From: Kitagawia praeruptora
Lineage: Eukaryota; Streptophyta; Magnoliopsida; Apiales; Apiaceae
DNA: 64,000 bases
Assembly: GCA_037693485.1 (NCBI GenBank)
Contig: CM075347.1
Span: 142,737,501-142,801,500 of the forward strand
Reading direction: 5' to 3'
Both the position numbers and the translations under genes were made by a program. Positions 1 to 9,921 of the stretch are shown piece by piece; the stretch's first letter is position 1; each line of letters begins with the position of its first letter. The notes beneath the pieces are model-generated. The model was not told the origin of the DNA and made no database searches. It saw only the letters and a program-made list of their open reading frames with translations.

Positions 1-34
1 ACGGATTGTAATGTTCGAAAATGTTGATATGCAG

Positions 35-963
35 AATGGATGGATGACAAAAGCACAGCTGTTGACGTGGGAGAGGGCAATGTAGGTGTCAACACAGGCA
101 ATAGTAACGGCACAGGAACTCACGTAGAAGTCGGAAAAGGTTCAGGCGTCGGAGTCATCACGGGAGCGCCCGGGCAAAAGACTGATGTTGGTGTAGGCAG
201 AGGTGGTGTAGTAGTCAGGTCAGATAACAGAGGGAAGCCCGTGTACGTTGGAGTCAATCCAGGTCCAAACCCATTCGACTACGAGTATGCTGCCTCTGCA
301 GCTCAGCTGCATGATAATCCCAATGTAGCCCTGTTTTTTCTAGAAAATGATTTACACCAAGGAACAAACATGAATCTACATTTTACCAAGCCCGCTACTC
401 CAACAACTTTCTTGCCTCGAAAAGTTGCCGAGTCCATTCCATTCTCGTCGAATAAACTACCAGAAATATTTGAAAAATTCTCTGTGAAACAGAACACATT
501 GGAATCTAAAATAATTAAGCAGACACTCGGTGAATGCGAAGCTCCAAGCATCAAAGGCGAAGAGAAGTATTGCGCAACATCACTAGAGAATATGATCGAT
601 TTCTCGACTTCTAAATTGGGGAAAAAAGTATATGCAGTGTCAACAGTTGTCGAGAAAGAAAGTGAAATGCAGAGGTATAGAATTGTTGGATCTAAAAAAC
701 TGGGAGAAAAGGCTGTGATCTGTCACAAGCAAAACTATCCATATGCTGTGTTTTATTGCCACGAGACAAACAATGTCAAGGCATATACAATTTCACTTGT
801 TGGAAATGATGGAACAAAAGCCAAAGCAGCAGCTATTTGTCACACAGATACTTCCTCTTGGAATCCAAAACATTTGGCGTTTCAGGTGCTCAATGTTAAG
901 CCTGGAAGTGTTCCAGTTTGCCATTTTCTTCCCGAGGATCATGTCGTTTGGGTTCCATATTAA
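35..963 (+). CDS. BURP-domain protein, RD22-like, copy A (last exon only; 5' exons lie outside the window)
   Basis: This is the final exon of an RD22-type BURP protein. BURP proteins are secreted or cell-wall/vacuolar plant proteins, often linked to stress or development; that is family knowledge. The exon begins after the AG at 33-34, and copy B shows that its first two bases complete a split codon, so the Met at 40 is internal. The first ~60 residues hold glycine/valine repeats of the type VxVGxG, typical of RD22. The BURP domain follows, with the FF pair (LFFLEND), conserved cysteines (GEC, YC) and the CH motifs: CHKQNYPYAVFYCH (the CHx10CH spacing), AAICHTD and PVCHF, ending HVVWVPY. The frame is open to TAA at 961-963. 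The signal peptide and exons 1-2 must lie left of the window. This is the only copy of the three without visible damage. Confidence 0.9.
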
Positions 964-1214
964 GTTTTACTGCTGGATTTCGTTATATGTGATATGTTAC
1001 AAGCTCTTTCTTCGAATGGTTTACAATCTTGAAGGAATAATGGGTGCTGTCCTTAAATATGTAAACCTTATATTACTAATTACCATAATACCATGTTCTT
1101 AGTAAATAATATAAGAATGTTTCTGCACTTTTTTATGTTTAAGAATTGTACTTGTAAGAAGGCATTCATGGCCCAGTTGTTGAACTAAGTTTTTTGCCTG
1201 CCAGTAATGTTATA
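964..1214 (+). other. 3' flank of BURP copy A
   Basis: No gene is seen. The first ~150 bp closely match the sequence after the stop codon of BURP copy B (17132-17290), so they are part of the ancestral duplicated unit and probably the 3' UTR. No strong polyadenylation signal was identified. Confidence 0.6.
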
Positions 1215-1472
1215 CTCTCTCCATCTCTAAATATGTTTCCTGTTTCCTTTGGACACGTTTGTCAACGCACACTTTTAATTGTTAATATCTTCAATTTCGT
1301 ATTAGTATTAAATATAAAAACTTCACTGTATTAAAGTACTCATAAATACGAATCCAATAAGATCACTCATGACTATATCTTATCTTATAAATTAAGCGTA
1401 AATTAGTAGTCAACCTTTTATAATGAATAGTGTAAAAAGTAAAACAGAAGATACAATATGAGACGGAGGGAG
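1215..1472. mobile_element. Stowaway-like MITE with TA target duplication
   Basis: The ends are CTCTCTCCATCTC and GAGACGGAGGGAG, which are near-complementary and flanked by TA at 1213-1214 and 1473-1474. The CTCCCTCCGTCC-type terminus with a TA duplication is the usual Stowaway (Tc1/mariner) form in plants. It is 258 bp long and non-coding. It is related to the two larger, CACTA-interrupted copies at 19216 and 38266. Confidence 0.7.
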
Positions 1473-1851
1473 TATTATAATTCTCCGTAACTCCGTAATT
1501 TTTAGATAAAAAGACTAAAAAGAATGGAGAGAGTTACTAGCTATAAAAAGTTTGTGTGAGCCTCTAAGCCAAAAAGCATCGACAGTGGAAGTCATTAAAG
1601 GAGTATCATTAAAGGAGTCATCAAATGTTGGTGAAATGTTGTTTTCATGTTTTTCAGAACGGGTTCGGTCTGACACATGATTGTTACAACATATTTTATT
1701 GTGTTTATTATCAATGATATAGAGTACTACCTATTTTAATATTTTTTTTTATTTTTGAATACATAAATTAAGCGTGAAGTATGATGTAACAATGACAGAA
1801 CCGATATTATGTAGAATCATATCATTACTATTTTGTTTACTTGTAGATATA
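1473..1851 (+). other. Duplicated 3' flank of BURP copy A, no gene
   Basis: About 1545-1850 aligns with 17360-17545 plus 18340-18475 downstream of BURP copy B, including the shared stretch around GAATCATATCATTACTA. The B copy has two extra insertions here. No coding potential is seen. Confidence 0.6.
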
Positions 1852-2241
1852 CAGCCTGTTTGGCTGCTTTGGCTTTAAGGAGAAGCCGGCTTTAAGGAGT
1901 TTTTGCTCCGTTTGGCTAACTTGCTTAAAACCCTGCTTTAAGTTAAAAAACTGCTTAAAGTCATAAGCTCCATTTAGGTACTTTTGACTTATGACTTATG
2001 GAGTTTTTTTTTTTTTCTTTTTTCACAATTCTTGTAAAGTTTAAATATTATGAATTTAAAATTTTTTTAAGTCAAATTTCACTTTAAGTCAAATTTTTTT
2101 AAATCCCCATTTAACTTTAAGTAAAATTACCCAAACACTTTCATTCAACTTAAAGCAAACAACTTTACTTTCTCCTTTAAGTTAAAAACACCTTCATTAA
2201 GTCAAAAGTAACTTATTTTAAGCAATGCCAAACACCCTCAT
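1852..2241. mobile_element. MITE-like repeat, copy 1 of 2 (~390 bp)
   Basis: This non-coding repeat begins CAGCCTGTTTGGC and ends GCCAAACACCCTCA, giving imperfect inverted ends around TGTTTGGC. A second copy lies at 4455-4842 inside the CACTA element. The paralogous flank of BURP copy B (around 18467-18490) lacks it and shows an approximate empty site. The interior is rich in TTTAAGT/ACTTAAA motifs. The superfamily is uncertain (hAT or Mutator-like). Confidence 0.6.
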
Positions 2242-3403
2242 AATCAAACTGAACTACCCTTCTTTACACACCAGTGACACCACGTACTACACATGCACCC
2301 TCAACAGTCAACAGCTTCCATTCTTAAATTCTAGTAGTTGTTTCACGTACCCTTTACTACGTACTTGCAACTGCTTCACATTCTTTAATTACAGATTGTT
2401 TTTCCCACGGAGTTCACACTCTTTCTTTCTTTGCACTTTTTTCTGCAGGTCAGAGAACATATTTGTAAATTGTAAAAACTCATTCTACTTCAAAAACAAA
2501 TAAAAAAATTGCCATGTACACACATAATATACCCAAGTAAGTAACTACTTACAGGAATTTAAGGTTCTGGAACGCGAACAGAATTAGATGTCCGAGACAA
2601 AGGAATTGCTTTCGCGGACTTACTAAGTGAGCTCAAGCGCAGTCATGCCCTGTGCAGTAATGCAGATGACCACCCTTGTTGATTAACACAATTCTATTAA
2701 GAAACAGATAGTTGAGTACATTTTTTGCCAACATATGACGACTTAATATGTTGTTTTCTGTCCAACACGTGGTTTACATTTTGTTCATTGTTGGTCTCTC
2801 TCTGCATCTGAATTTGCAAAGAAAATTATTTTTATAAACCTGAGAAATTTTAATCATAGTATCAAGTATAGACATGTTCATTGAGAAAAGTCACAACTCA
2901 CGAGCAATAACATGATTATCACAATTATAACCTGAGTAGGGACAGCATGGACAAAGAAATCACAAGCCATTGATTCAATAATTATCATCATCTAAGCTCG
3001 ACCTTTTTTCGTCCACCAAACTAGTATCCAGAGTGTTCAAAGATTCCTCAAATTCTGACTTCTTGTACTGTGCATGCCGAGATAATGTGTATAAAAGCAT
3101 ACTTATAAATGTTGTTCATTACCTTAAATTGTACTGGTAAATAATCGTGAATTCACAATGTACTTGATCATTCAGCTGGTGATCAATCACAATATTAAAA
3201 ACAAACAATTTTGCATACTGAAGTTATATGATGTTCATATGTGACAGTCGGGGTTTAGAGTAAAATTGTGTTAAAAAGCTGGTAGAGTGATTGATTATCA
3301 GATTGTAGGAATATTACAAGTCTCAAAAAAGCTATGTTGATTGTGTTGAAGTGGAGACTTTAACTAAAGCAAAAAATGCTATGTTGATTGTGTTGAAGTG
3401 GAA
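2242..3403 (+). other. Ancestral 5' flank of BURP copy B with a decayed BURP exon-1 remnant
   Basis: This segment matches 30224-30932 upstream of BURP copy C. Around 2408-2452 the sequence ACGGAGTTCACACTC, followed by a TTTCTTTGCACTT block, closely resembles exon 1 of copy B (ATGGAGTTCATTCTC and a matching TTTCTTTGCACTT). The start codon is changed to ACG and the GT donor is lost. It is probably a relic of an older BURP unit. No functional gene is seen. Confidence 0.55.
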
Positions 3404-3429
3404 CACTACAAGAAAACCCAGTTCTAACA

Positions 3430-3850
3430 ACAGAAAATTCTGTTGGTAAGTTAAGAAAATCCATTGGGAAAACCCTTTGCCAACGGAATGATCACCAAAA
3501 CTGTCTGTTGGAGGAAACCTTGTTGGAAAATCATTACCAACGAATTTGTTTTCGTTACTAAACTTACCAACGGAATACCAAAACAACAATAACAGAATTC
3601 TTGTTTTACCAACAACCATGTTATAACAAATGGATAACAGATTATTCTGTTGGTATATTTAGCAACAACATGCCAACGAAATTCCGTTGTTAAATGTAAT
3701 AACAAATTCCCAACGGATAGTTCTTAGCAACTCTATGCCAACGGAACATCCGTTAGTATACTTTCTAAGCATCAACTCCACTCCAGGTAATACTATACCA
3801 ACGGAAATACTATGTAACACAATGCCAACAGAATATTATTAATAACTATA
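3430..3850. repeat. Left subterminal repeats of CACTA #1
   Basis: Many short direct and inverted copies of CCAACGGAA and variants (ACCAACGGAATACC, GCCAACGAAATTCC) occur here. The matching right zone is 7980-8520. Confidence 0.75.
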
Positions 3851-4017
3851 CCAAACCATACCAATGGATTATGGATATATATGATTTTTCAATTTACTAG
3901 ACCTGTACAATTTACATATTCATAAAACAAAAGTTCAAAAAATAATAAAAGTCTCTTTTCATAATAATGGCATTTCAGTAGATAGTAGAAATTTAAAATG
4001 GAGCCCTATAGATTAAG

Positions 4018-5116
4018 AAGCAAGGACACGGGTGCCGGGGTGCGGGTGCGTAGTGTGGGGACACTTAAATTCGGCAAATTTTAAAATATGGGGATACGGG
4101 TGCGGGGGACACGACACATATAAAAAAATTTAAAAATATACATAAGCTGGTAAACATGCCATATTATATTAAAAAAACCAAAAATCCAATTCAAAAGTAG
4201 TTATAAGTTTATCATGAAGAATACTAAAGAAGTAAACACCCATTTTAAATTGACATTCAGTTATCATCTTTAAAGAACATAGATTTTAAATCCGGATCGT
4301 CAAGTGAAAGATTGGCTATCTTTGTTGCCGTGAAACAAAGTCGTCACCATAAAAAGAATGTCTCCGGAATGACAAACTAGGTGGAAACTGATTGATCCAG
4401 TCGTTCAGATGTTCTTCTCACAAGAGATGATAAGTATCTGGGTTTGTAGATATTCAGCCTGTTTGGCAACTTCGGCTGAAAGGAAAAAAATGCTTTAAGT
4501 TAATTTTAGGGTGTTTGGGAACACCGGCTTTAAGCCGGTTTTAAGTTAAAAAACTACTTTAAGTTATAAGTTCCATTTAGGTACTTTTGACTTATGACTT
4601 ATGGAGTTTTTTTTTTTTCTTTTTTTCACAATTCTTGTAAAGTTTAAATATTATGAATTTTAAATTTTTTTAAGTCAAATATCACTTTAAGTCAAAATTA
4701 TTAAATTCCCATTTAACTTTAAGTAAAATTACCCAAACACATTCATTCAACTTAAAGTAAACAACTTTACTTTCTCCTTTAAGTTAAAAACACCTCCATT
4801 AAGTCAAAAGTAACTTATTTTAAGCAATGCCAAACACCCTCATTATCTGGGTTTATTAGATATGTATTATGTAACTATAAGTCGTCTACTCCCACGTTTA
4901 TCCACCTTTTACGTGTTTATTTTGGAGATGTTATATTACAGAATCTGCCTCTCCCGTGTCCCTCTTCCCGCGTCTTCGCGCACCCAGTTGACAAAATACG
5001 CGGACACGACACTTGGCGCACTCAATCCGCACTACCACACGAACTGCCGCACTGCTGTGTCCCCAGCGAGTCTAGTGCGTAGTTCGTCAGGCAAGTGACG
5101 TGTCCGTGCTTTGTAC
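4018..5116. mobile_element. Possible nested TIR element inside CACTA #1
   Basis: GC-rich ends AAGCAAGGACACGGGTG (left) and CACGTCACTTG / CGTGTCCGTGCTTTG (right) are roughly inverted relative to each other. The interior has no coding potential and contains the second copy of the 390-bp MITE. No clear target duplication was found, so the element is tentative. Confidence 0.35.
4455..4842. mobile_element. MITE-like repeat, copy 2 of 2
   Basis: This is collinear with 1852-2241, with the same CAGCCTGTTTGGC start and CAAACACCCTCA end. A direct repeat of TATCTGGGTTT lies on both sides (4435-4445 and ~4845-4855) and is a candidate target duplication. Confidence 0.6.
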
Positions 5117-5279
5117 TACAGAGTTTCATAATACTGCTAAACCACCATACCACGATCTTTCCCAATATTACAAGCAACATAATTACATAAGTCAAAAAAG
5201 CATTGCACAAATACCAAATTACATATTATTGTCATCACTTTGATTATCTAAATCAGTAGGGGATTGATGAGCCGACTCT

Positions 5280-5872
5280 TTAAGATGAACAGCAGCCAGA
5301 ATTTTGATTGACAGGTTGTCCGTGAATCTGTACGGTTGAAGGCTTAGCATTGTTCGCTCCTGGTTGGCTAGCCATCCTGCACACCAAGTAAAGGTTATAA
5401 GACATAATCAACAATACAATAAGTTCAAAAGCTATTTGTGTTCGTATTGTCAAGCATACCTGTTCTTAATATCGGCAGTCATGGCCATGAAAGCCTGTTC
5501 AATATTTGTAGCACTTTTGGCACTTGTTTCCATGAAAGGGATTCCAATTTCATCTGCAAATGCCTGAAAAGAAGGGTCAAAATAGCCGAAAATTACGAGA
5601 CAGTTAAGGCTTTGCTACACTCCAACAGTAGGGGGAGTTACCACTACAAGGGAGATACCCCTTTTCAGAAAAGAATGAATAAAGGCATACATACAAAATA
5701 TGCAGAGTCTCTTTACCTGAGCTGTTTCAGTGGACACAACCTTCTGTGATGTAAGATCACATTTATTCCCAACTAAAAGCTTGTTTACACTCTCACTGGC
5801 ATACCGATCAATTCCACTTAACCATTGCTTGACATTGTTAAAGATTTCTTGATCTGTAACATCATAAACTAC
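5280..5872 (-). pseudogene. Captured 3' half of a Rab1/RABD-type small GTPase gene (three exons)
   Basis: On the minus strand three exons join in frame: 5717-5872, 5460-5563 and 5280-5376, all with GT-AG borders. They encode VVYDVTDQEIFNNVKQWL, then the G4 guanine-binding motif VGNKCDL, the G5 motif ETSAKSATN, and a C terminus MASQPGAN...SGCCSS with the double-cysteine prenylation site. This matches Rab1/RABD/YPT1 GTPases, which act in ER-to-Golgi vesicle traffic (family knowledge). The P-loop (G1), switch I (G2) and DxxG (G3) are missing, so GTPase function is not expected. The 118 codons contain no stop. It lies inside CACTA #1, and its 5' edge abuts the first satellite unit. A captured (transduplicated) gene fragment is the best reading; whether it is transcribed is unknown. 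Confidence 0.9.
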
Positions 5873-7865
5873 CGCATGTATGGCAATATATACCTAATTT
5901 AGTGATACTGCCAAGATTTTAAAAAATAATAAATTAATTTGGATGGTAAAATTAGTAGTCAACTATTGATTTGACCTGTACTACTAACTAGTCCGTTGTC
6001 CCGGATTGTTGTTTCTATTTTTCTAGAAATAATTATCGTCGATCCAACCGCACGTATGGCAATATATACCTAATTTATTAATACTGTCAAGATTTTAAAC
6101 AATGATAAATTAATTTCTATGGTAAAATTAGTAGTCAACTATTGATTTGACCCGTACTACTAACTAGTCTGTTATCCCGAATTGTTTTTTCTATTTTTTA
6201 AAAAAAATTATCGAAGATCCAATCGTACGTATGACAATATATACCTAATTTAGTGATATTGCAAAGAGATTTTAAAAAATAATAAATTAATTTGGATGGT
6301 AAAATTAGTAGTCAATTATTGATTTGGCCAATACTACTAACTAGTCCGTTGTCCCGGATTGTTGTTTCTATTTTTCCAAAAATTATTTGTCGATGATCCA
6401 ACCGCACGTATGGGAATATATACCTAATTTAGTGATATTTCCAAGATTTTAAAAAATAATAAATTAATTTGGATGGTAAAATTAGTAGTCAACTGTTGAT
6501 TTGACCTTTACTACTAACTAGTCTGTTGTCCCGGATTGCTGTTTCTATTTTTTTAAAAATATTTATCGCCTATCCAACCGCACGTATGACAATATATACC
6601 TAATTTAGTGATACTGAAAAGATTTTTAAATATAATAAATTAATTTGGATGGTAAAATTATTAGTCAACTTTTGATTTGACCGATACTACTAACTAGTCC
6701 GTTGTCCCGGATTGTTGTTTATATTTTTTTAAAAAATTTAATCGACGATCCAACCGCACGTATGACAATATATCCCTAATTTAGTGATACTGCAAAGATT
6801 TTAAAAAATAATAAATTAATTTGGATGGTAAAATTAGTAGTCAACTATTGAATTTGACCCGTACTACTAACTAGTCCGTTATCCCAGATTGTTGTTTCTT
6901 TTTTTTTTTTAAAACAAAATTATTGAAGATCCAACCGCACGTATGGCAATATATTCCTAATTTAGTGATATTGCAAAGATTTTAAAAAATAATAAATTAA
7001 TTTGGATGGTAAAATTAGTAGTCAACTATTGATTTGACCCGTACTACTAACTATTCCGTTGTCCCGGATTGTTTCTTCTATTTTTTTTTAAAAAATTATC
7101 GAAGATCCAACCGCACGTATGGCAACAAGATTTGAAAAAATAATAAATTAATTTGGATGGTAAAATTAGTAGTCAACTATTGATTTTACCCGTACTACTA
7201 ACTAGTTCGTTGTCCCGGATTGTTGTTTCTATTTTTATAGAAATAATTATCGCAGATCCAACCGCACGTATGACAATATATATCTAATTTAGTGATACTA
7301 TCAAGATTTTAAAAAATGATAAATTAATTTCGATGGTAAAATTAGTAGTCAACTATTGATTTGACCCGTACTACTAACTAGTCCGTTGTCCCAGATTGTT
7401 TTTTCTATTTTTTTTAAAAAATATCGAAGATCTAATTGCACGTATGACAATATATACCTAATTTAGTGATATTGCCAAGATTTTAAAAAATAATAAATTA
7501 ATTTGGATGGTAAAATTAGTAGTCAACTATTGATTTGACCGGTACTACTAACTAGTCCGTTGTCCCGGATTGTTGTTTATATTTTTCCAAAAAATATTTG
7601 TCGATGATCCAACCGCACGATGGCAATATTTACCTAATTTAGTGATATTGCCAAGATTTTAAAAAATAATAAATTAATTTGGATGGTAAAATTAGTAGTC
7701 AACTATTGATTTGACTTTTACTACTAACTAGTCCGTTGTCCCGGATTGCTGTTTCTATTTTTTTAAAAATATTTATCGACGATCCAACCACACGTATTGC
7801 AATATATACCTAATTTAGTGATATTGCCAAGATTTTAAAAAATAAATAATTAATTTTGATGGTAA
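5871..7865. repeat. ~176-bp satellite array in CACTA #1 (about 11 units)
   Basis: Units begin near CCAACCGCACGTATGGC at about 5871, 6047, 6222, 6401, 6577, 6753, 6934, 7110, 7261, 7435, 7612 and 7787. Spacing is 174-181 bp except one shortened 151-bp unit. Conserved blocks are AATAAATTAATTTGGATGG, AGTAGTCAACTATTG and GTTGTCCCGGATTG. Units at 6401/6577 and 7612/7787 share private variants, suggesting block duplication. The array has no coding potential. It is homologous, in reverse complement, to the array at 46217-51330. Confidence 0.9.
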
Positions 7866-7979
7866 GTGTGACATTAAATGTTAAATTTTAACGGAATAGT
7901 AACAGAATAGTAACATAAATATTTTAAATTGTAACAGATTAGTAACGTAATATCTATGACTGTTCTAATACTACCAACA

Positions 7980-8520
7980 GATTAGTCACGGAAAGTATAT
8001 AACCGGTCTAAAATTCCCAACGGAATATATCGTTGGTAAAGCATTGTTAATTCCTTGGTAAATTATTGTTATTATGTCAGTAATTTTCCCGTTGACATCT
8101 CATTACTAAAAATGGGCGGCAATTTTAGGGGGTTTTTTTCGTTGTTTTAGCGCCCATTTTTTCGCTTTTCAATTGGGGGGAAATTTAGCGCCATTCTAAT
8201 ATACCGATCTAAAATTCCCAACGGAATATATCGTTGATAAAGCATTGTTAATTCCTTGATAAATTATTGTTATTCTGTTAATACTATTTCCATTGGCATC
8301 TTGTTGCTAAAAATGAACGACAATTTATTTTTCGTTAGGAATCTGTTAGCAAACACCAACGGATATTTCCGTTATTAACTATCCGTTACTGAATCGTTGC
8401 GAATCTGATATTTTATCAATGGTTTTTCAGCAAAATCATATGTGTGAGCAATTCGTTAGTAAATAGCAACGAACACGTTTCCGTTGGGAAATTTCGTTAG
8501 CAAAACTGGAATTTCTTGTA
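7980..8520. repeat. Right subterminal repeats of CACTA #1
   Basis: Repeated CCAACGGAATATATCGTTGGTAA-like and TTCCGTTGG motifs mirror the left subterminal zone. An internal near-duplication (8010-8100 and 8210-8300) separates two short A/T- and G-rich spacers. Confidence 0.75.
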
Positions 8521-8574
8521 GTGGGAAATGGAATTTCTTTCGGCTGGGTTCAAGCTTTCAGCATATGGGGTACA

Positions 8575-9146
8575 TGTGAGATTGAAAGGTTGGGCTAGTT
8601 TTTTGGTGCTAATGTGAAAAATTCGAAGAAATTTTTCTAGTTGCGTTAGCTGTTTTGTTTTTGCGTTTCCCGGAGTTCCAACGGTCGGATCGCCCTGAAT
8701 TTTGGACAGCGTCTTCCTTACTCGTATATCTAAATTCTGAACGGTGGAGATCGGATTTGGAGGTGCAGAAGCCCTATTTATTGAGGTATGGGCAGAAGTT
8801 TTTACACCACGGTGTGGATTAAGCTTCCCGTGGTGAGACGACTTGGAGCGGGTATTTTTGGCCCAAAAGTGTTTTTGGGTTAATTCTTAAACTAGGCCCA
8901 TAGTTAATATGATATGTAAACGGTAGTGAATTAGCTAGGTTTTAAGGATTGTGATATTGTATACAGAAAACAGAAACGTATCAATATATACAAGAAAAGG
9001 CTCTTTCACTTGTCCAACAAATTCCTTCTTCTTTATGTGTTTACTTTGATTATTGTCTTATTATAGCTTATAACTTGTGGTCGTAGTTTTCTCTTTGGGG
9101 TGTTATTCCGCTGCGTCAAGTGTTGTCCCTTGTTTGGGTCCTAACA
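8575..9146 (+). repeat. 5' LTR of the copia element
   Basis: It starts TGTGAGATTG and ends GTCCTAACA (TG...CA). It is repeated at 13536-14111 with about 15-20 substitutions and small indels. It is 572 bp long. Confidence 0.93.
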
Positions 9147-9280
9147 ATTGGCATCAGAGCCAAAATCAGATTTGGGTGGTAAAGCTTCAATTTGAGGTGT
9201 TCCTGGGTTGAGTCTTGTGTGGTGCACACAAGGTGTTTGGTGAAATTCCTGAGAGAGACTGGTTGTGCGACAAGTTAGGT

Positions 9281-9901
9281 ATGGCTTCTACAGGCGGTGT
9301 AGTCAAAGTTGGGAAGTACGAGATAGAGAAATTCAATGGGAAGAATGATTTTTCCTATTGGAGGATCCAGATGAAGAATTTGCTTATCTCGCAAAAGTTA
9401 CACAAAGCTTTGTCGGGTAAGGCAAAGGAGGGCAATGATATGTCGGATGAAGACTGGGAAGAATTAGATCTCGAAGCATGGGCTTCAATCATGTTATGCC
9501 TCGAGAGAGATGTTGCATTCTTGGTTGATGGCGAGAAAACCGCTGCGGCTGTTTGGATAAAGTTGGAGTCCAACTTCATGACGAAGACTCTAACTAATTG
9601 AATCTATTTAAAGTCGAGACTATATACTTGCAAGATGGATGAAGGGTCATCTATCCGGTATTACATCAACAAGTTTGATAGGTGCATATCAGATTTGAAG
9701 GATATTGATGTGGAGGTAGGTGATGAAGATCAAGCACTTTTGTTACTTCTTTCGTTGCCGAAGTCATATGAGAACCTTGTACAAATATTGATGCTTGTGG
9801 GTGACACTCTTACGATGGATGAGACTAGAATTTCACTTCTAGCGGATGATCTTCGGAAGATTGCAACTAGTGGTATGGATACTAGTGGTAATAATGAATA
9901 G
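9281..9901 (+). pseudogene. Copia gag, interrupted by nonsense codons
   Basis: The reading frame starts at ATG 9281 (MASTGGVVKVGKYEIEKF). It encodes a typical copia Gag (FNGKNDFSYWRIQMKNLL; later SLPKSYENLVQ and TLTMDETRISLL). An in-frame TGA at 9599-9601 sits where LTN-R-IYLKSRLY is expected, so it is probably a CGA-to-TGA change. A second in-frame stop, TAG at 9899-9901, sits where NNEQAQG is plausible. A frameshift near 9920 then moves coding into the frame used by the zinc knuckle and pol. Gag would package the element's RNA into virus-like particles, but this copy cannot make a full product. Confidence 0.85.
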
Positions 9902-9921
9902 GCACAAGGGTTGTTTATAGG

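Larger units (their letters stand above)
3404..8523. mobile_element. Non-autonomous CACTA (En/Spm) transposon #1 carrying a Rab fragment and satellite DNA
   Basis: The termini are CACTACAAGAAA at 3404 and its complement TTTCTTGTAGTG ending at 8523, the classic CACTA inverted repeat. GGAA directly abuts both ends (3400-3403 and 8524-8527), consistent with a short target duplication. Both subterminal zones (3430-3850 and 7980-8520) are dense in CCAACGGAA / TTCCGTTGG repeats, as expected for transposase-binding subterminal arrays. No TNP2-like transposase ORF is present, so mobilisation would depend on a related autonomous element. The cargo is two MITE-like insertions, a captured Rab GTPase fragment and a ~2-kb satellite array. 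The uninterrupted target is approximated by 52968-53010 near BURP copy C. Confidence 0.9.

Noticed and set aside
743..1102. 119-aa ORF overlapping the end of BURP copy A
   Set aside because: It is in a different frame from the conserved BURP exon, and its C-terminal part translates the 3' flank.
2225..2503. 92-aa ORF
   Set aside because: The same stretch near 30224-30720 does not keep the frame. The region is better explained as BURP upstream flank with a decayed exon 1.
5871..7865. Regularly spaced repeats that could suggest a CRISPR-like array
   Set aside because: The whole 176-bp unit is repeated with no unique spacers, and it lies inside a CACTA element of a plant genome.
9147..9165. 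tRNA-like string after the copia LTR
   Set aside because: It is a primer-binding site complementary to a tRNA end, not a tRNA gene. No cloverleaf sequence surrounds it.
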